From GJ-E10 sp035625725 (lineage in GTDB: Bacteria; Pseudomonadota; Gammaproteobacteria; Burkholderiales; Burkholderiaceae_F): a DNA stretch of 58,755 nt. Below the pieces are notes generated by a model. The model was not told the origin of the DNA. It ran no database searches and saw only the letters and a list, made by a program, of their open reading frames with translations. The stretch is taken from assembly GCA_035625725.1 (NCBI GenBank), contig DASPPB010000004.1, positions 1 through 58,755 of the forward strand. Direction: 5' to 3'. The position numbers were made by a program, and so were the translations under genes. Shown here piece by piece: positions 43,020-51,314 of the stretch (position 1 is the stretch's first letter; every line of letters starts with the position of its first letter).

Positions 43020-43709
43020 TCAACGCGGTTTGCGCGCGGGGTAGCCTACCGTCTGCGCAAAGAGCACTCGCTGGTCTTTGCGCAGATGCAGTTTCGCAGC
43101 CAGGCGCGACTGTTCGCAGTGGTGAAACCACGCGCCCAGACCGGCGCTTGCCGCAAAGAGGTAGACGTGGGCCGCAATAAGGCCCGTGTCCACATAATAG
43201 TAGGAGCGCTGTACCTCTGGATCCCGAAGGCCGGGTTCCATGTAGCCACGGGTGTGCACAAGCTTGTCGATATCCGCGACAAAAATCAGGCGCACGGGCG
43301 CACGGGCACCGCTATCGACCTGGCCGCGCCCAAGCGCGTGCCCACGCAAGTCAGCGTCCGTGAGCCAATCGAGTCGGTGGGACAGTGGTTCGTAGCGGTA
43401 CGTCCCCTGCGCAAGAGCAACATAGAGGTCGACCTCCTGGGAGTTGCTCGCGGATGCCGCCGTCTTGCCGGCGCACCCGAACGGACCTTTGCGGCGGTTC
43501 ACCCCGCATGCGGCCCACAGCAGATCGGAGAGGATCGCCAGCGGCAGCGGCTTGGGCGCGATCTGCCGCACGGTTTTGCGACGCTGCAGCGCCCTCGTGA
43601 GCGAGCCGCGGTCCTTGCGCGAAGGACGCGGCAGTTCGATGCCGGGGTGCTGCGCCTCCCGGTGATGGCGGGACGCCCGTTGTTTATTGGATTGCCCGAT
43701 TTGCGCCAT
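43020..43709 (-). CDS. SagB-type nitroreductase-family oxidoreductase
   Basis: 229 residues of the FMN-dependent nitroreductase fold. Seen are the N-terminal LQRRKTVRQIAPKPLPLAILSDLLWAACGVNR (FMN phosphate and dimer helix), GCAGKTAASASNSQEVDLYVAL (the SagB-like ASNSQ turn), RYEPLSHRLD and VYLFAASAGLGAWFHHC. The family includes azoline oxidases such as SagB, but no YcaO or cyclodehydratase is in the window, so it is probably a general oxidoreductase. The last gene of a same-strand flavoenzyme trio. Confidence 0.87.
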   Translation of the reverse strand: MAQIGQSNKQRASRHHREAQHPGIELPRPSRKDRGSLTRALQRRKTVRQIAPKPLPLAILSDLLWAACGVNRRKGPFGCAGKTAASASNSQEVDLYVALAQGTYRYEPLSHRLDWLTDADLRGHALGRGQVDSGARAPVRLIFVADIDKLVHTRGYMEPGLRDPEVQRSYYYVDTGLIAAHVYLFAASAGLGAWFHHCEQSRLAAKLHLRKDQRVLFAQTVGYPARKPR

Positions 43710-43759
43710 CTCGGTGGCCCGGCCGCCGCGCGGCCAGCCGGCTTCTCATCCCCGGCGCG

Positions 43760-44353
43760 TCACGAAGCGCCGAAGTGTCGTTGCACGCAGGCCCCAACGC
43801 GCGCCAGATGCTCCTGGGCAACGCTTTGCGCGAGCGTGGGCGTGATGGCGTCACAGTGCAGGTGCTCGAGAATCTCGAAGCCGGTCGCACGAAACACGTG
43901 CGAGTCCTGCAGAAGCTGCAGCGCACCCCAGCCGCCGTCTTGCTGAAGTACCGGTAGCGAGGCACCTGAGAGCGTGATGAGGATCGCTCTTTTGCCCGCC
44001 AAAAGTCCTTGCACCTGCTCATCGACCAGATCGAACGCAAAACCTTGCGCAAAAACCCGGTCGATATATCCCTTCATCATGGCTGGCATCGCAAGCCACC
44101 AGAGCGGGTAGACGACACAAAGCACGTCGGCCGCGCGCATGTCTTCCTGGGCCCAGGCCACATCGGAGCTCGCAGCCTGATTGGGGGCGGGAGCGAGCTC
44201 ATGCGCGGCCAGTACGGGGTCAAAGTCCAGGCGGTAGAGATCGTGCATTCGATGGCTGTGCCCGAGCTTTTCCACTTCCGCGGCGTAGGCGCGCGCAAGC
44301 GCCATCGTGAAGCTGTCCTCTGCGGGGTGCGCAACCACAATCAGGTGCCTCAT
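43760..44353 (-). CDS. Flavodoxin-fold NAD(P)H:quinone oxidoreductase
   Basis: 197 residues with the flavodoxin-like fold of the NQO1/KefF/MdaB group: LIVVAHPAEDSFTMALARAY (FMN phosphate loop), the WAQEDMRAADVLCVVYPLWWLAMPAMMKGYIDRVFAQGFAF signature, and ILITLSGASLPVLQQDGGW. It reduces quinones by two electrons and may modulate KefB-type antiporters; a CPA2 antiporter lies 5 kb away, though not in the same operon. It follows the gene at 44497 by 143 bp and precedes the SagB-like gene by 50 bp. Confidence 0.92.
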   Translation of the reverse strand: MRHLIVVAHPAEDSFTMALARAYAAEVEKLGHSHRMHDLYRLDFDPVLAAHELAPAPNQAASSDVAWAQEDMRAADVLCVVYPLWWLAMPAMMKGYIDRVFAQGFAFDLVDEQVQGLLAGKRAILITLSGASLPVLQQDGGWGALQLLQDSHVFRATGFEILEHLHCDAITPTLAQSVAQEHLARVGACVQRHFGAS

Positions 44354-44496
44354 GTTCGCCTCACGGATCGATTGGAAGAAATCCGGTCACGGTTTTTGGC
44401 CCAGGGCCGCCAGGTGCGCCGCGCGCCAAACGCGTCCGGCATTTTGCCCGTGCGGATAGCAAGGTAATGGCGCCGCCACCCGGCGCTCGACGCCGC

Positions 44497-45057
44497 CTAG
44501 CCTACCCATCGGATCTCGGGCTCCCTGCGTGCGACTGGCGCCGGCCTTGCCTTGGGGCGGCCGACGATGATGGGGGCAACCGGAACCCAGGGGGCGGGAA
44601 TTCCGAGCGCCTTTTTGCCGGCTGGCGTGTTGAGATAGCTCTGCGCGAGCCCGATCCAGCAGCTTCCCAGCCCGTTGCCGTACGCGGCCAGCATGAGGTT
44701 TTCCGCGGCCAAGGCACAATCTTCCACGATCCAGGGACCCGGCGCCCGAGCCGAAATCAGGATGAGTGCCGGCGCGTTATGAAAAATCTGCACATTCGGG
44801 TCACTAAGTGTCGCACGGAAGTGCTCAAAATTCGGCTCGGCAGCCGTCGTTGCGAGGCGGTGCGCTTTGGCATCGCGTGAAACTTGATCGAGCACGGCCC
44901 GATCGCGCACCACGGTGAAGGCACAAGGTTGCTCGTTCACCGCGCTGGGCGCGAGCACCGCAGCGCCGATCAAGCGGCGAATGGTCGCCTCATCGATGGG
45001 CTCATCCGCGTACTCGCGCACCGAGCGCCGACCCGCAATTGCCTCCTCGAGATTCAT
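44497..45057 (-). CDS. Nitroreductase-family FMN oxidoreductase
   Basis: 186 residues. The ATG at 45057 has a strong AAAGGGGGCAGG site; the frame continues upstream without support. It carries the canonical nitroreductase marks: EAIAGRRSVREYADEPID (FMN contact), GAAVLAPSAVNEQPCAF, the DCALAAENLMLAAYGNGLGSCWIGLAQ helix and PVAPIIVGRPKA at the end. It transfers hydride from NAD(P)H to nitro or quinone acceptors; natural substrate unknown. The first gene of the flavoenzyme trio. Confidence 0.93.
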   Translation of the reverse strand: MNLEEAIAGRRSVREYADEPIDEATIRRLIGAAVLAPSAVNEQPCAFTVVRDRAVLDQVSRDAKAHRLATTAAEPNFEHFRATLSDPNVQIFHNAPALILISARAPGPWIVEDCALAAENLMLAAYGNGLGSCWIGLAQSYLNTPAGKKALGIPAPWVPVAPIIVGRPKARPAPVARREPEIRWVG

Positions 45058-45343
45058 GTCCTGCCCCCTTTGCAAGGCGCCGCAACCGCACTGCGACGCT
45101 AGCGCAGAGGGCAGCGCTCCCAATTGACGCCGCGCAAATGCGCGGCCGCAACGACCTCGATAGCTTGCGCCATTTCCGCGCTTGCTGGCGATTCTTCCCG
45201 CGTTTGCACGAAAAAAATCGCACAATTTTCGCCCCGCCCGCGGTTTCTGGGGCGTCGGCGTTGCACCAAGAAACAATTGCGGTCTCGCGATCCGCTACAT
45301 TGGCGGCTAACATCGCTCATCCATTCGTGACGGGAGAATGACA

Positions 45344-45826
45344 ATGGTGCATCGCCGGGTTGCACTGCGCTATTTGGCGGCGGCTGTCGCCTTCTGGATT
45401 ACGGCAGCCATTGCGGCGGAGCCGGAACATGAACGCGAGCACGGCGGTGGGGCGCCTCCTTCCGCTCACCAGCCTGAACCGCACCCCGCCCCCAGAGGCT
45501 ATGAGCATCCGGTCGAACCCAAGGGATGGAATGCAAGGCCGGCGACGGTGGATCGCGCTGCGTATCAGCACAATTACCAGGCGGCGCGCAGCTACCACAT
45601 CGGCCCGTACCATCGTCCCGCCGGTTGGGTCGAGCGCCGCTGGATTTACGGGCAGATACTGCCGCGTGCGTACTGGGCGCCGCAATACATCGTCGCGGAC
45701 TACTGGCTCTTCGCGCTGGAAGTGCCTCCCATGGGCTTTGAGTGGATACGCGTAGGCCCCGATGCACTGCTCATCAGCGTATCCAACGGCGAGATCCTCC
45801 AGGTCGTCTACGGAGTATTTGCCTAA
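45344..45826 (+). CDS. RcnB-family exported protein
   Basis: 160 residues. The ATG at 45344 is preferred over 45338 because its GGAG site (45333-45336) is 7 bases away rather than one. A signal peptide (1-24, AIAAEP) precedes a His/Pro-rich stretch and then the RcnB-type beta-rich part: GWVERRWIYGQILPRAYWAPQYIVADYWLFALEVPPMGFEWIRVGPDALLISVSNGEILQVVYGVF. RcnB takes part in nickel and cobalt homeostasis in the E. coli periplasm; most relatives are untested. The His-rich N-terminal stretch could bind metal. Confidence 0.88.
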   Translation: MVHRRVALRYLAAAVAFWITAAIAAEPEHEREHGGGAPPSAHQPEPHPAPRGYEHPVEPKGWNARPATVDRAAYQHNYQAARSYHIGPYHRPAGWVERRWIYGQILPRAYWAPQYIVADYWLFALEVPPMGFEWIRVGPDALLISVSNGEILQVVYGVFA

Positions 45827-45904
45827 ACACCTGCGGCCCAAACGCTGTCTTTGCCCCGTGCTGGCGCGCGCGCGGCGCGCCCGCATGTCCTTGCCGCAGG
45901 CTGC

Positions 45905-45921
45905 GCCCGCAGCTTGCGGGC
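45905..45921. terminator. Small GC hairpin between genes 45826 and 45950
   Basis: GCCCGCA-GCT-TGCGGGC is a perfect 7-bp stem with a 3-base loop, 79 bp after the RcnB stop and 29 bp before the next ATG. It could terminate upstream transcription or sit in the leader of the hydrolase. Confidence 0.35.
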
Positions 45922-45949
45922 CTTGGTCACCGGGAAGTAGGCTCGCTCC

Positions 45950-46744
45950 ATGGATAAATACCTGGAACTGGTCTCCTACGCACCCTCGGGTGCTGCGCAT
46001 CCGACCCCTGTTTTATTTGTGCATGGTGCATGGCACGGCGCTTGGTGCTGGCAGGAGCATTTTTTGCCCTACTTCGCGCAAAAGGGTTACGGTGCGCACG
46101 CGCTGAGCCTGCGCGGGCACGGTGCAAGCCCCGGGCGCGAACGCCTGCGCTGGACCAGCATCGCGCAATACGCGAACGATGTCGCACAGGTGATCCAACG
46201 CCTGCCCAAGCCACCCGTTCTCGTGGGGCATTCGATGGGTGCAATGGTCGTCCAGAAGTACCTCGGGCAGCACTGGGCACCGGCCGCAGTGCTCCTCGCA
46301 CCCCCTCCGCCTCGTGGAGTAATCGCAACCGTCTTGCGCATCCTCAGGCGCCAGCCGCTCGTTTTTCTGCGCGCAAACGTGGCGCTGAGCCTGTATCCGT
46401 ATGTCGGCACGCCGGCGCTCGCGCGCGAGCTGCTTTTCTCGGTCGGGCTCCCCGAAGATCAACTGCTTCGGCATTTCGCACGACTGCAAGACGAGTCCTA
46501 TCGCGCATTTCTGGACATGCTGTTTTTGGATCTTCCGCGACCGCGCAAGGTGCAGCTTCAGCCGCTCGTGCTGGGTGCAGCCCAAGATGCCGTTTTTTCG
46601 GTGAGCGAAGTCGAGGCTGCCGCAGGCGCCTATGGCGCGCGTGCCGAGATCTTTGACAACATGGGGCACGACATGATGCTCGACGCAGGCTGGCAGGCCG
46701 TGGCCGACCGCATCGTAGGCTGGCTTGCAGCGCAGCACTTATAG
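45950..46744 (+). CDS. Alpha/beta hydrolase
   Basis: 264 residues, cytoplasmic. Shows VLFVHGAWHGAWCWQEHFLPYFAQKGYGAHALSLRGHGAS (oxyanion turn and cap region), the nucleophile motif GHSMGAMVVQKYL (Ser), an acid probably in LGAAQDAVFS, and the final His in DNMGHDMMLD. Close in layout to carboxylesterase- or haloalkane-type hydrolases with the MGH(D)MM ending. Substrate unknown. It is convergent with the START-domain gene at 46943. Confidence 0.93.
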   Translation: MDKYLELVSYAPSGAAHPTPVLFVHGAWHGAWCWQEHFLPYFAQKGYGAHALSLRGHGASPGRERLRWTSIAQYANDVAQVIQRLPKPPVLVGHSMGAMVVQKYLGQHWAPAAVLLAPPPPRGVIATVLRILRRQPLVFLRANVALSLYPYVGTPALARELLFSVGLPEDQLLRHFARLQDESYRAFLDMLFLDLPRPRKVQLQPLVLGAAQDAVFSVSEVEAAAGAYGARAEIFDNMGHDMMLDAGWQAVADRIVGWLAAQHL

Positions 46745-46942
46745 CGACCGGCTTGACGTCCGAGCCGGCGCGCCAAACCGATCCTTCGGCAACGCGGCAG
46801 GCACGGCCCGTTTCCGCGACGCGTTGCCTGCAAGCTGCGCTTGGCGCTCGTCAGCTCGTATTGCCTGGCGAATTGCGTCGGGGCGGATGACCGACCTCTC
46901 TTGATCGATCGAGGCGGCGCAGTCCAGGTGGGCGCCACGAAA

Positions 46943-47626
46943 TCAGCACTGCGCGCGCCCGGAGCCCCGGCAATCGACGATCGCGGAGGGGTTGCGCGCC
47001 TCGGCGTCGGTGCGGCTGCTACCCGAGGCTGCCGCACGTTGTTCGATCTCCGCGACCATGCCACGAAACTGGTCGCGCGCCAGCGTCCTGACGATGGGCA
47101 GCGACACCCATTGGGGCAGCAACGCCGGTCCTTCGACAATGCCCTCCCAGCGCAAATCGATGCGCCCGTCGGAGGCCGCGGGAATCTCGTAGGCCCCGTC
47201 GAGACGCTTGAGATTTCCGCGAAGCAAATGGACCATCACGGTCGACGGGGGACGCTCTTCGGACAACACGGTAACGTCAACCGGAATGGAAATCCGCAGA
47301 ACGGATATGTGCCAATTTTGCTCGACGACACATTGCCCGCGATCGCACGAGACGAGATGACTCTTGCTCAGACCGGGAACAAAACGGCTGAACTGGCCGT
47401 AGTCCGTGAGCGTGTTCCACACAATCTGGTGCGATGCGCGCACGAGAGCGTGTGCCTGAATATGCAGGACACCGTCGCCCGTGGGCGCAACCTCCACGCT
47501 CAGGTCATCGCCCGCGTCGGGCGCCTGAGGCCACCCAACCAGCGGTGCAATGACACAGGCCAAGCATAGCGCCAGGCGCAGCGCGTCCTGCAAAAAGACA
47601 AACGGTTCGTGTCCTTCGGTTTCCAT
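46943..47626 (-). CDS. Exported START/SRPBCC-domain protein
   Basis: 227 residues. The ATG at 47626 starts an anchor or signal (about 13-32, LRLALCLACVIAPLVG). The mature part is a helix-grip START/polyketide-cyclase fold: GVLHIQAHALVRASHQIVWNTLTDYGQFSRFVPGLSKSHL, then CVVEQNWHISVLRIS and the C-terminal helix RTLARDQFRGMVAEIEQRA. It ends with a cysteine-bearing basic tail. It is the last same-strand gene after the sigma-factor operon and the TorF-like porin (107 bp gap), so it may belong to that unit or have its own promoter. Confidence 0.85.
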   Translation of the reverse strand: METEGHEPFVFLQDALRLALCLACVIAPLVGWPQAPDAGDDLSVEVAPTGDGVLHIQAHALVRASHQIVWNTLTDYGQFSRFVPGLSKSHLVSCDRGQCVVEQNWHISVLRISIPVDVTVLSEERPPSTVMVHLLRGNLKRLDGAYEIPAASDGRIDLRWEGIVEGPALLPQWVSLPIVRTLARDQFRGMVAEIEQRAAASGSSRTDAEARNPSAIVDCRGSGRAQC

Positions 47627-47733
47627 CGTAGCCACCCACAAACGCCCTCGACCCGATGCTGCGCATGCTCCATTGACTTGATTCGAAGGCGAGCCAATCG
47701 CTATCCCTTCGGCCGTCGCGCCGCCCGGGCGTC

Positions 47734-48468
47734 CTAAAACGACCATCGCAGCTCGAGCACCCATACGCTTTTCGCCCCATGCTCGGTTCCGTAGTACGTC
47801 TGGACGGGGTAGACGGTTGCAACACGGTTCGAGCTCACCCACGAGATGCTTGCCGACACGCTCGACCATCGCGCGGCAATTCCCGCGCGCCCGTCGAGTT
47901 GCCGTCGAGTCGCGTCGCTATCCCCAGGCGGCAAGGTCAGAAGCTGCAGGTCGCCCGCGTGAGCAAAAAGACGCAAATTGCCCGCAAGGGCCCGACTTGC
48001 GTCAATCTCGGCATACAACGTACGCGCGTCGCTGCGGAAGTAATCGGGCGAGTAATACAGGCGTATGCCAACATTGTCGGTCGTAAACCCCGCATTGGCC
48101 TCGAAGTATCCGAGCGCATTGCCGCGGGTAAATCCGGAGTAGGCGGCACCCAGATCCACGGACGCACCCGAGGAAAGACGCTTGGTGAAGCCGCCGTACG
48201 GGAGCCACTGCACCATTGACCGCGGCTGCGCGCCCAGGCGGGTGTTTGCGACGAACGCCCCCGAATACCAACCTCGCGGATCGTCGAAGTTGACATCGGC
48301 TTGGGCCGCCGGGTCTCCAGCGCTGAGGGAGACCCCGCGAAATCGATAATCGGTAACCGCCGTTGCGCTTCCCGAAATTTGCGCGCGCGCTGCCGAGACC
48401 AAAAGCACTCCTAGGCAAACAAAGGCTGCGACGTCGGCAGCGGGCGCCTTGTTCCTGCACCGGCGCAC
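47734..48468 (-). CDS. TorF-family putative porin
   Basis: 244-residue outer-membrane beta-barrel. Signal peptide (about 1-29, AARAQ), then the family opening ISGSATAVTDYRFRGVSLSAGDPAAQADVNFD, alternating strands (WYSGAFVANTRLG, GYFEANAGFTTDNVGIRLYYSPDYF) and a C-terminal aromatic (LELRWSF) as needed for BAM recognition. It starts only 9 bp after the stop of the S8 protease, so it is probably the fourth gene of the sigma-factor operon. No pore specificity can be inferred. Confidence 0.9.
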   Translation of the reverse strand: MRRCRNKAPAADVAAFVCLGVLLVSAARAQISGSATAVTDYRFRGVSLSAGDPAAQADVNFDDPRGWYSGAFVANTRLGAQPRSMVQWLPYGGFTKRLSSGASVDLGAAYSGFTRGNALGYFEANAGFTTDNVGIRLYYSPDYFRSDARTLYAEIDASRALAGNLRLFAHAGDLQLLTLPPGDSDATRRQLDGRAGIAARWSSVSASISWVSSNRVATVYPVQTYYGTEHGAKSVWVLELRWSF

Positions 48469-48477
48469 GATTCGGAT

Positions 48478-49740
48478 CTAGTGCACGGAGACAACGCGCG
48501 GCGCCGGGGCTTCGCGGCAAACCCGGCGCCCCACAACGCGGCTCAGAGCCTCGCAGGCGTCGACGCGCCCGAGGGGCGCGCTCTGCGCGCTATCGACGAG
48601 TCGGCGTTCTGGGGACAAGGCGCTGCGCACCTGTACCGGATCGAGCGTCCGCGCGACCTCCCGCATCAGCGCGACAAGCCCGCTCACGTGTGCCGCTGCG
48701 AAGGACGAGCCGCTCACCAGGCCCCAACTTGCCCCGGGCAGCGTGGTGGGTATGTCGCGGCCAGGCGCCAGGGCGACGGCATGGGGCAAATCCGTGGCCA
48801 CCTCGTCCTCCTCCGCTCCGACGGCCAGCACACGCGGATAGGAGGCCGGGAATCCGCCGTCGGTCGCGGAGGGATCGGCTGCCGCCACGACGGTGACGCC
48901 GCGGGTCCACAGCACGTCCAACAATCGCTCAATGAGGCGGTCGGGGGGACCGCTCAAACTCATGTTGATCACCCCCGGCTGCTGGTCAATGGCGAACTGC
49001 AGCGCCTTGGCAAGCGTAAAGCTGTTACAGCGGGCCACCGCCTCGCGCGATTGCCAACAAGCGCGTAACGCAAAGACGCGCGCGCCCGGAGCCACGCCGA
49101 CGACACCCATGCCGTTGTCCGCGCGTGCAACCAGGACGCCCGCGACGGCGGTTCCGTGCTCCTCGGCCTGATACGGCGACGCATCGACGAAATTCGTGGC
49201 AGCAGCTACCTGTCCGACCAGGTCCGGCTGGTCCAGATCGACGCCGCTGTCGATTTGTGCGATCGAAACGCCCCGCCCGGTTGCGACCTCGTGCAGCTCT
49301 GCCAAGTGCCAGCGCACCGCACTGGGCTGGGCCGCGAACATCGGGTCGTTGTGTCCGAGCGAACGAAAATCGTGCATCGCCTGAACCGACTCGACTCGGT
49401 GATCCTGTGAAATCTCGCGAATCTTCTCATCGACGGTGTCGCCAGGTGCCACGTCCATTATGTAGCAGTCAACGCCCAAAGCCGGCATCGCCCAGTTCTG
49501 TCCCAGCGCCAAGCCATGGGAGCGGGCCAGGTCTCCTGCTACGCGCCGCCGGGCCTCGTGTCCGGCCCCCGCTTCGTACTCACCCACGTAGTCGACGTCG
49601 GGCCGAAAGTGTGCCGGGGCGAGCGGCAGCATGACGAGCAGCTGGCGCGCCTCGTGCGCGGACTGCGCCGCTTGCGGCCCCTGCCCCCATGCGCCGTGCA
49701 CCAGCAGCGCAAAACACAGCCAGAGCCAGCCGCGTGTCAT
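48478..49740 (-). CDS. Exported S8 (subtilisin-family) serine protease
   Basis: 420 residues: signal peptide (1-19), a propeptide-like region (about 33-125: LLVMLPL, then VDCYIMDVAPGDTVDEKIREISQDHRVESVQAM) and a subtilisin domain with Asp164 (AQIDSGVD), His195 (EEHGTAVAG) and Ser346 (SGSSFAAAHVSG). The oxyanion-hole Asn is replaced: where subtilisins read AAGN, this has AAAD (Asp289), as in prohormone convertase 2. Its ATG overlaps the anti-sigma stop (ATGA), so it is translated with sigma and anti-sigma. Likely to act in the periplasm on the anti-sigma factor or on envelope proteins. Confidence 0.95.
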   Translation of the reverse strand: MTRGWLWLCFALLVHGAWGQGPQAAQSAHEARQLLVMLPLAPAHFRPDVDYVGEYEAGAGHEARRRVAGDLARSHGLALGQNWAMPALGVDCYIMDVAPGDTVDEKIREISQDHRVESVQAMHDFRSLGHNDPMFAAQPSAVRWHLAELHEVATGRGVSIAQIDSGVDLDQPDLVGQVAAATNFVDASPYQAEEHGTAVAGVLVARADNGMGVVGVAPGARVFALRACWQSREAVARCNSFTLAKALQFAIDQQPGVINMSLSGPPDRLIERLLDVLWTRGVTVVAAADPSATDGGFPASYPRVLAVGAEEDEVATDLPHAVALAPGRDIPTTLPGASWGLVSGSSFAAAHVSGLVALMREVARTLDPVQVRSALSPERRLVDSAQSAPLGRVDACEALSRVVGRRVCREAPAPRVVSVH

Positions 49741-50402
49741 GGCGGCATACTCGGCTGCAACGCTTCGGCCAGACGCACGTGCCGGTCCGCGCGCAGCTTC
49801 TGCAGCGCCGAGGCCCGGAATTTTGGATCGATCGCGAGAACGTAGCCGCCCGCCTCATTGGGGCCGCTTGTGATGTGCCCACCGACCCCGCGCAACAGTG
49901 CCTCCAACTCCCCTTCGCGCAGGTTCGGATCGAAAACCACCAGGATGGCGCCGGGATCGGTCAATGCCGGACGCCCTGCTCCCAGTGTCCGGTACGGCGC
50001 ACTCGCATCGCGCTCGAACAAGGCCCAGCCCAGCACTGCGATGAGCAGCAGTTGCGCGACCGCGGCGTAGCCGACCCATCGAGGCGAGATGCCCCAAAGC
50101 GGACTCGCCCGCATTCGGACCCACCGCAAAGCACGAGGAACCCACCACCGTGCGGGTTTGTCCAGCCGTTGCTGCAACTGGGCAAGACCCAAGTCGGCGT
50201 CCCACGACGTGGTGGCACCCGCGCACGCCTGCTGCAACACGCGCTCGCCTTGCAAGTCATGCTGGCACAGCGCGCAGGAGCGCAAGTGCGCCTCCACCGC
50301 AACGCGCTCGCCCTCGTCGAGTTTGCCCGTGAGATACCACGGCAGCAGCTCTTGCACATGGCGATGTGCCGAGCGCGAGAAGTCGACCACGCGTCCGCTC
50401 AT
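49737..50402 (-). CDS. Membrane anti-sigma factor with periplasmic propeptide-like domain
   Basis: 221 residues. The N-terminal cytoplasmic part is a zf-HC2 anti-sigma domain with the HxxxCxxC motif (His39, Cys43, Cys46). One transmembrane helix follows (about 109-129). The periplasmic domain (about 152-215: AILVVFDPNLREGELEALLRGVGG, then GGYVLAID and LRADRHVRLAEAL) has the pattern of S8/I9 protease propeptides. Its ATG overlaps the sigma stop and its stop overlaps the S8 protease ATG. The architecture suggests a sensor that the co-encoded protease can bind or cleave. Confidence 0.9.
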   Translation of the reverse strand: MSGRVVDFSRSAHRHVQELLPWYLTGKLDEGERVAVEAHLRSCALCQHDLQGERVLQQACAGATTSWDADLGLAQLQQRLDKPARWWVPRALRWVRMRASPLWGISPRWVGYAAVAQLLLIAVLGWALFERDASAPYRTLGAGRPALTDPGAILVVFDPNLREGELEALLRGVGGHITSGPNEAGGYVLAIDPKFRASALQKLRADRHVRLAEALQPSMPP

Positions 50403-51022
50403 CGCAGGTCTCCCATCCGGTGCGCCAGAGCCGCCCGCAGTCGACGACGCGCGTAGAACAGGCGCGTTTTGACGGTATCGACGGGGCAGCCGACGATTTG
50501 CGCGATCTCGCGACAGGAGCATTCGTGCAAATACGTCAGTTCGATGACTGCGCGATGTTCCGCGCTCAGGTGCAGCAGGGCTTCATCGAGCACCTGACGG
50601 TCCTGCTGGTGGATCAGACTGCGTTCGGGCTCCGTCTCCGGTGGCGCAGCCTCTTCGGGTGCTTCCCATTCGACCGGATCGCGTTGCTGTCCCAGGGTGC
50701 GCAGCGCGGTGCGATAGGCAATGGAAAAAATCCACGTCGAGACTTTCGACTGCCCGTTGTAGCTCGATGCCTTGCGCCAGACGACAAACATCGTGTCGTT
50801 GACGATTTCGCCTACGATCTGAGGTCTGCGCACCATGCGCTCGACGAATCGCGTAAGGCGCGGAAAGTATTTGCGGTAGAGGTTCTCGAAAGCGGCGCGA
50901 TCGCGCAGCACGACGCGCCGGATCAAGGTCTGCTCCTCGTCGTCGCCCGATGCAAAAGCAGCCACTCCGGTCTGGCCCGCTGGCGAAACGGAATCGGTGC
51001 GACGGCTCCCTACCCCTAACAC
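50399..51022 (-). CDS. ECF sigma factor
   Basis: 207-residue group-4 (ECF) sigma factor with region 2 (about 42-110: FENLYRKYFPRLTRFVERMVRRPQIVGEIVNDTMFVVWRKA) and region 4 (about 143-197: LLHLSAEHRAVIELTYLHECSCREIAQIVGCPVDTVKTRLFYARRRL). The start is GTG at 51022, chosen because CAGGGAG lies 7 bases before it. It directs transcription of an envelope-response regulon when released by the anti-sigma factor encoded next. It heads a unit of at least three overlapping genes, with a TorF-like porin close behind. An ECF family number cannot be assigned by eye. Confidence 0.95.
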   Translation of the reverse strand: MLGVGSRRTDSVSPAGQTGVAAFASGDDEEQTLIRRVVLRDRAAFENLYRKYFPRLTRFVERMVRRPQIVGEIVNDTMFVVWRKASSYNGQSKVSTWIFSIAYRTALRTLGQQRDPVEWEAPEEAAPPETEPERSLIHQQDRQVLDEALLHLSAEHRAVIELTYLHECSCREIAQIVGCPVDTVKTRLFYARRRLRAALAHRMGDLR

Positions 51023-51314
51023 GAGATCTCCCTGTTAAAGCCCCCGGGCGCGGCGCTTTTCCTCACCCCCGGCTTTGCGCTTTGCGCAGGCTCCGGACAA
51101 AAAACCGCAAATCTGCGCGCCCGATTCCGCTGGCGGCAGCCCGGGCGCCGGGCTTGCGGCCCTGGCCGCTCCCCCACGGGTTGCTTGGCCCCCATTGCAC
51201 GGCAGCGCACGACTGGCTTGCATCTTTCCTCAGGACAAATGGCAAACCAAGCATCCGATGACGCATCCGTCCTGTGCCCGCAGGCCTGCGCCATCGTGGC
51301 TCCGCCGCCGCGCA

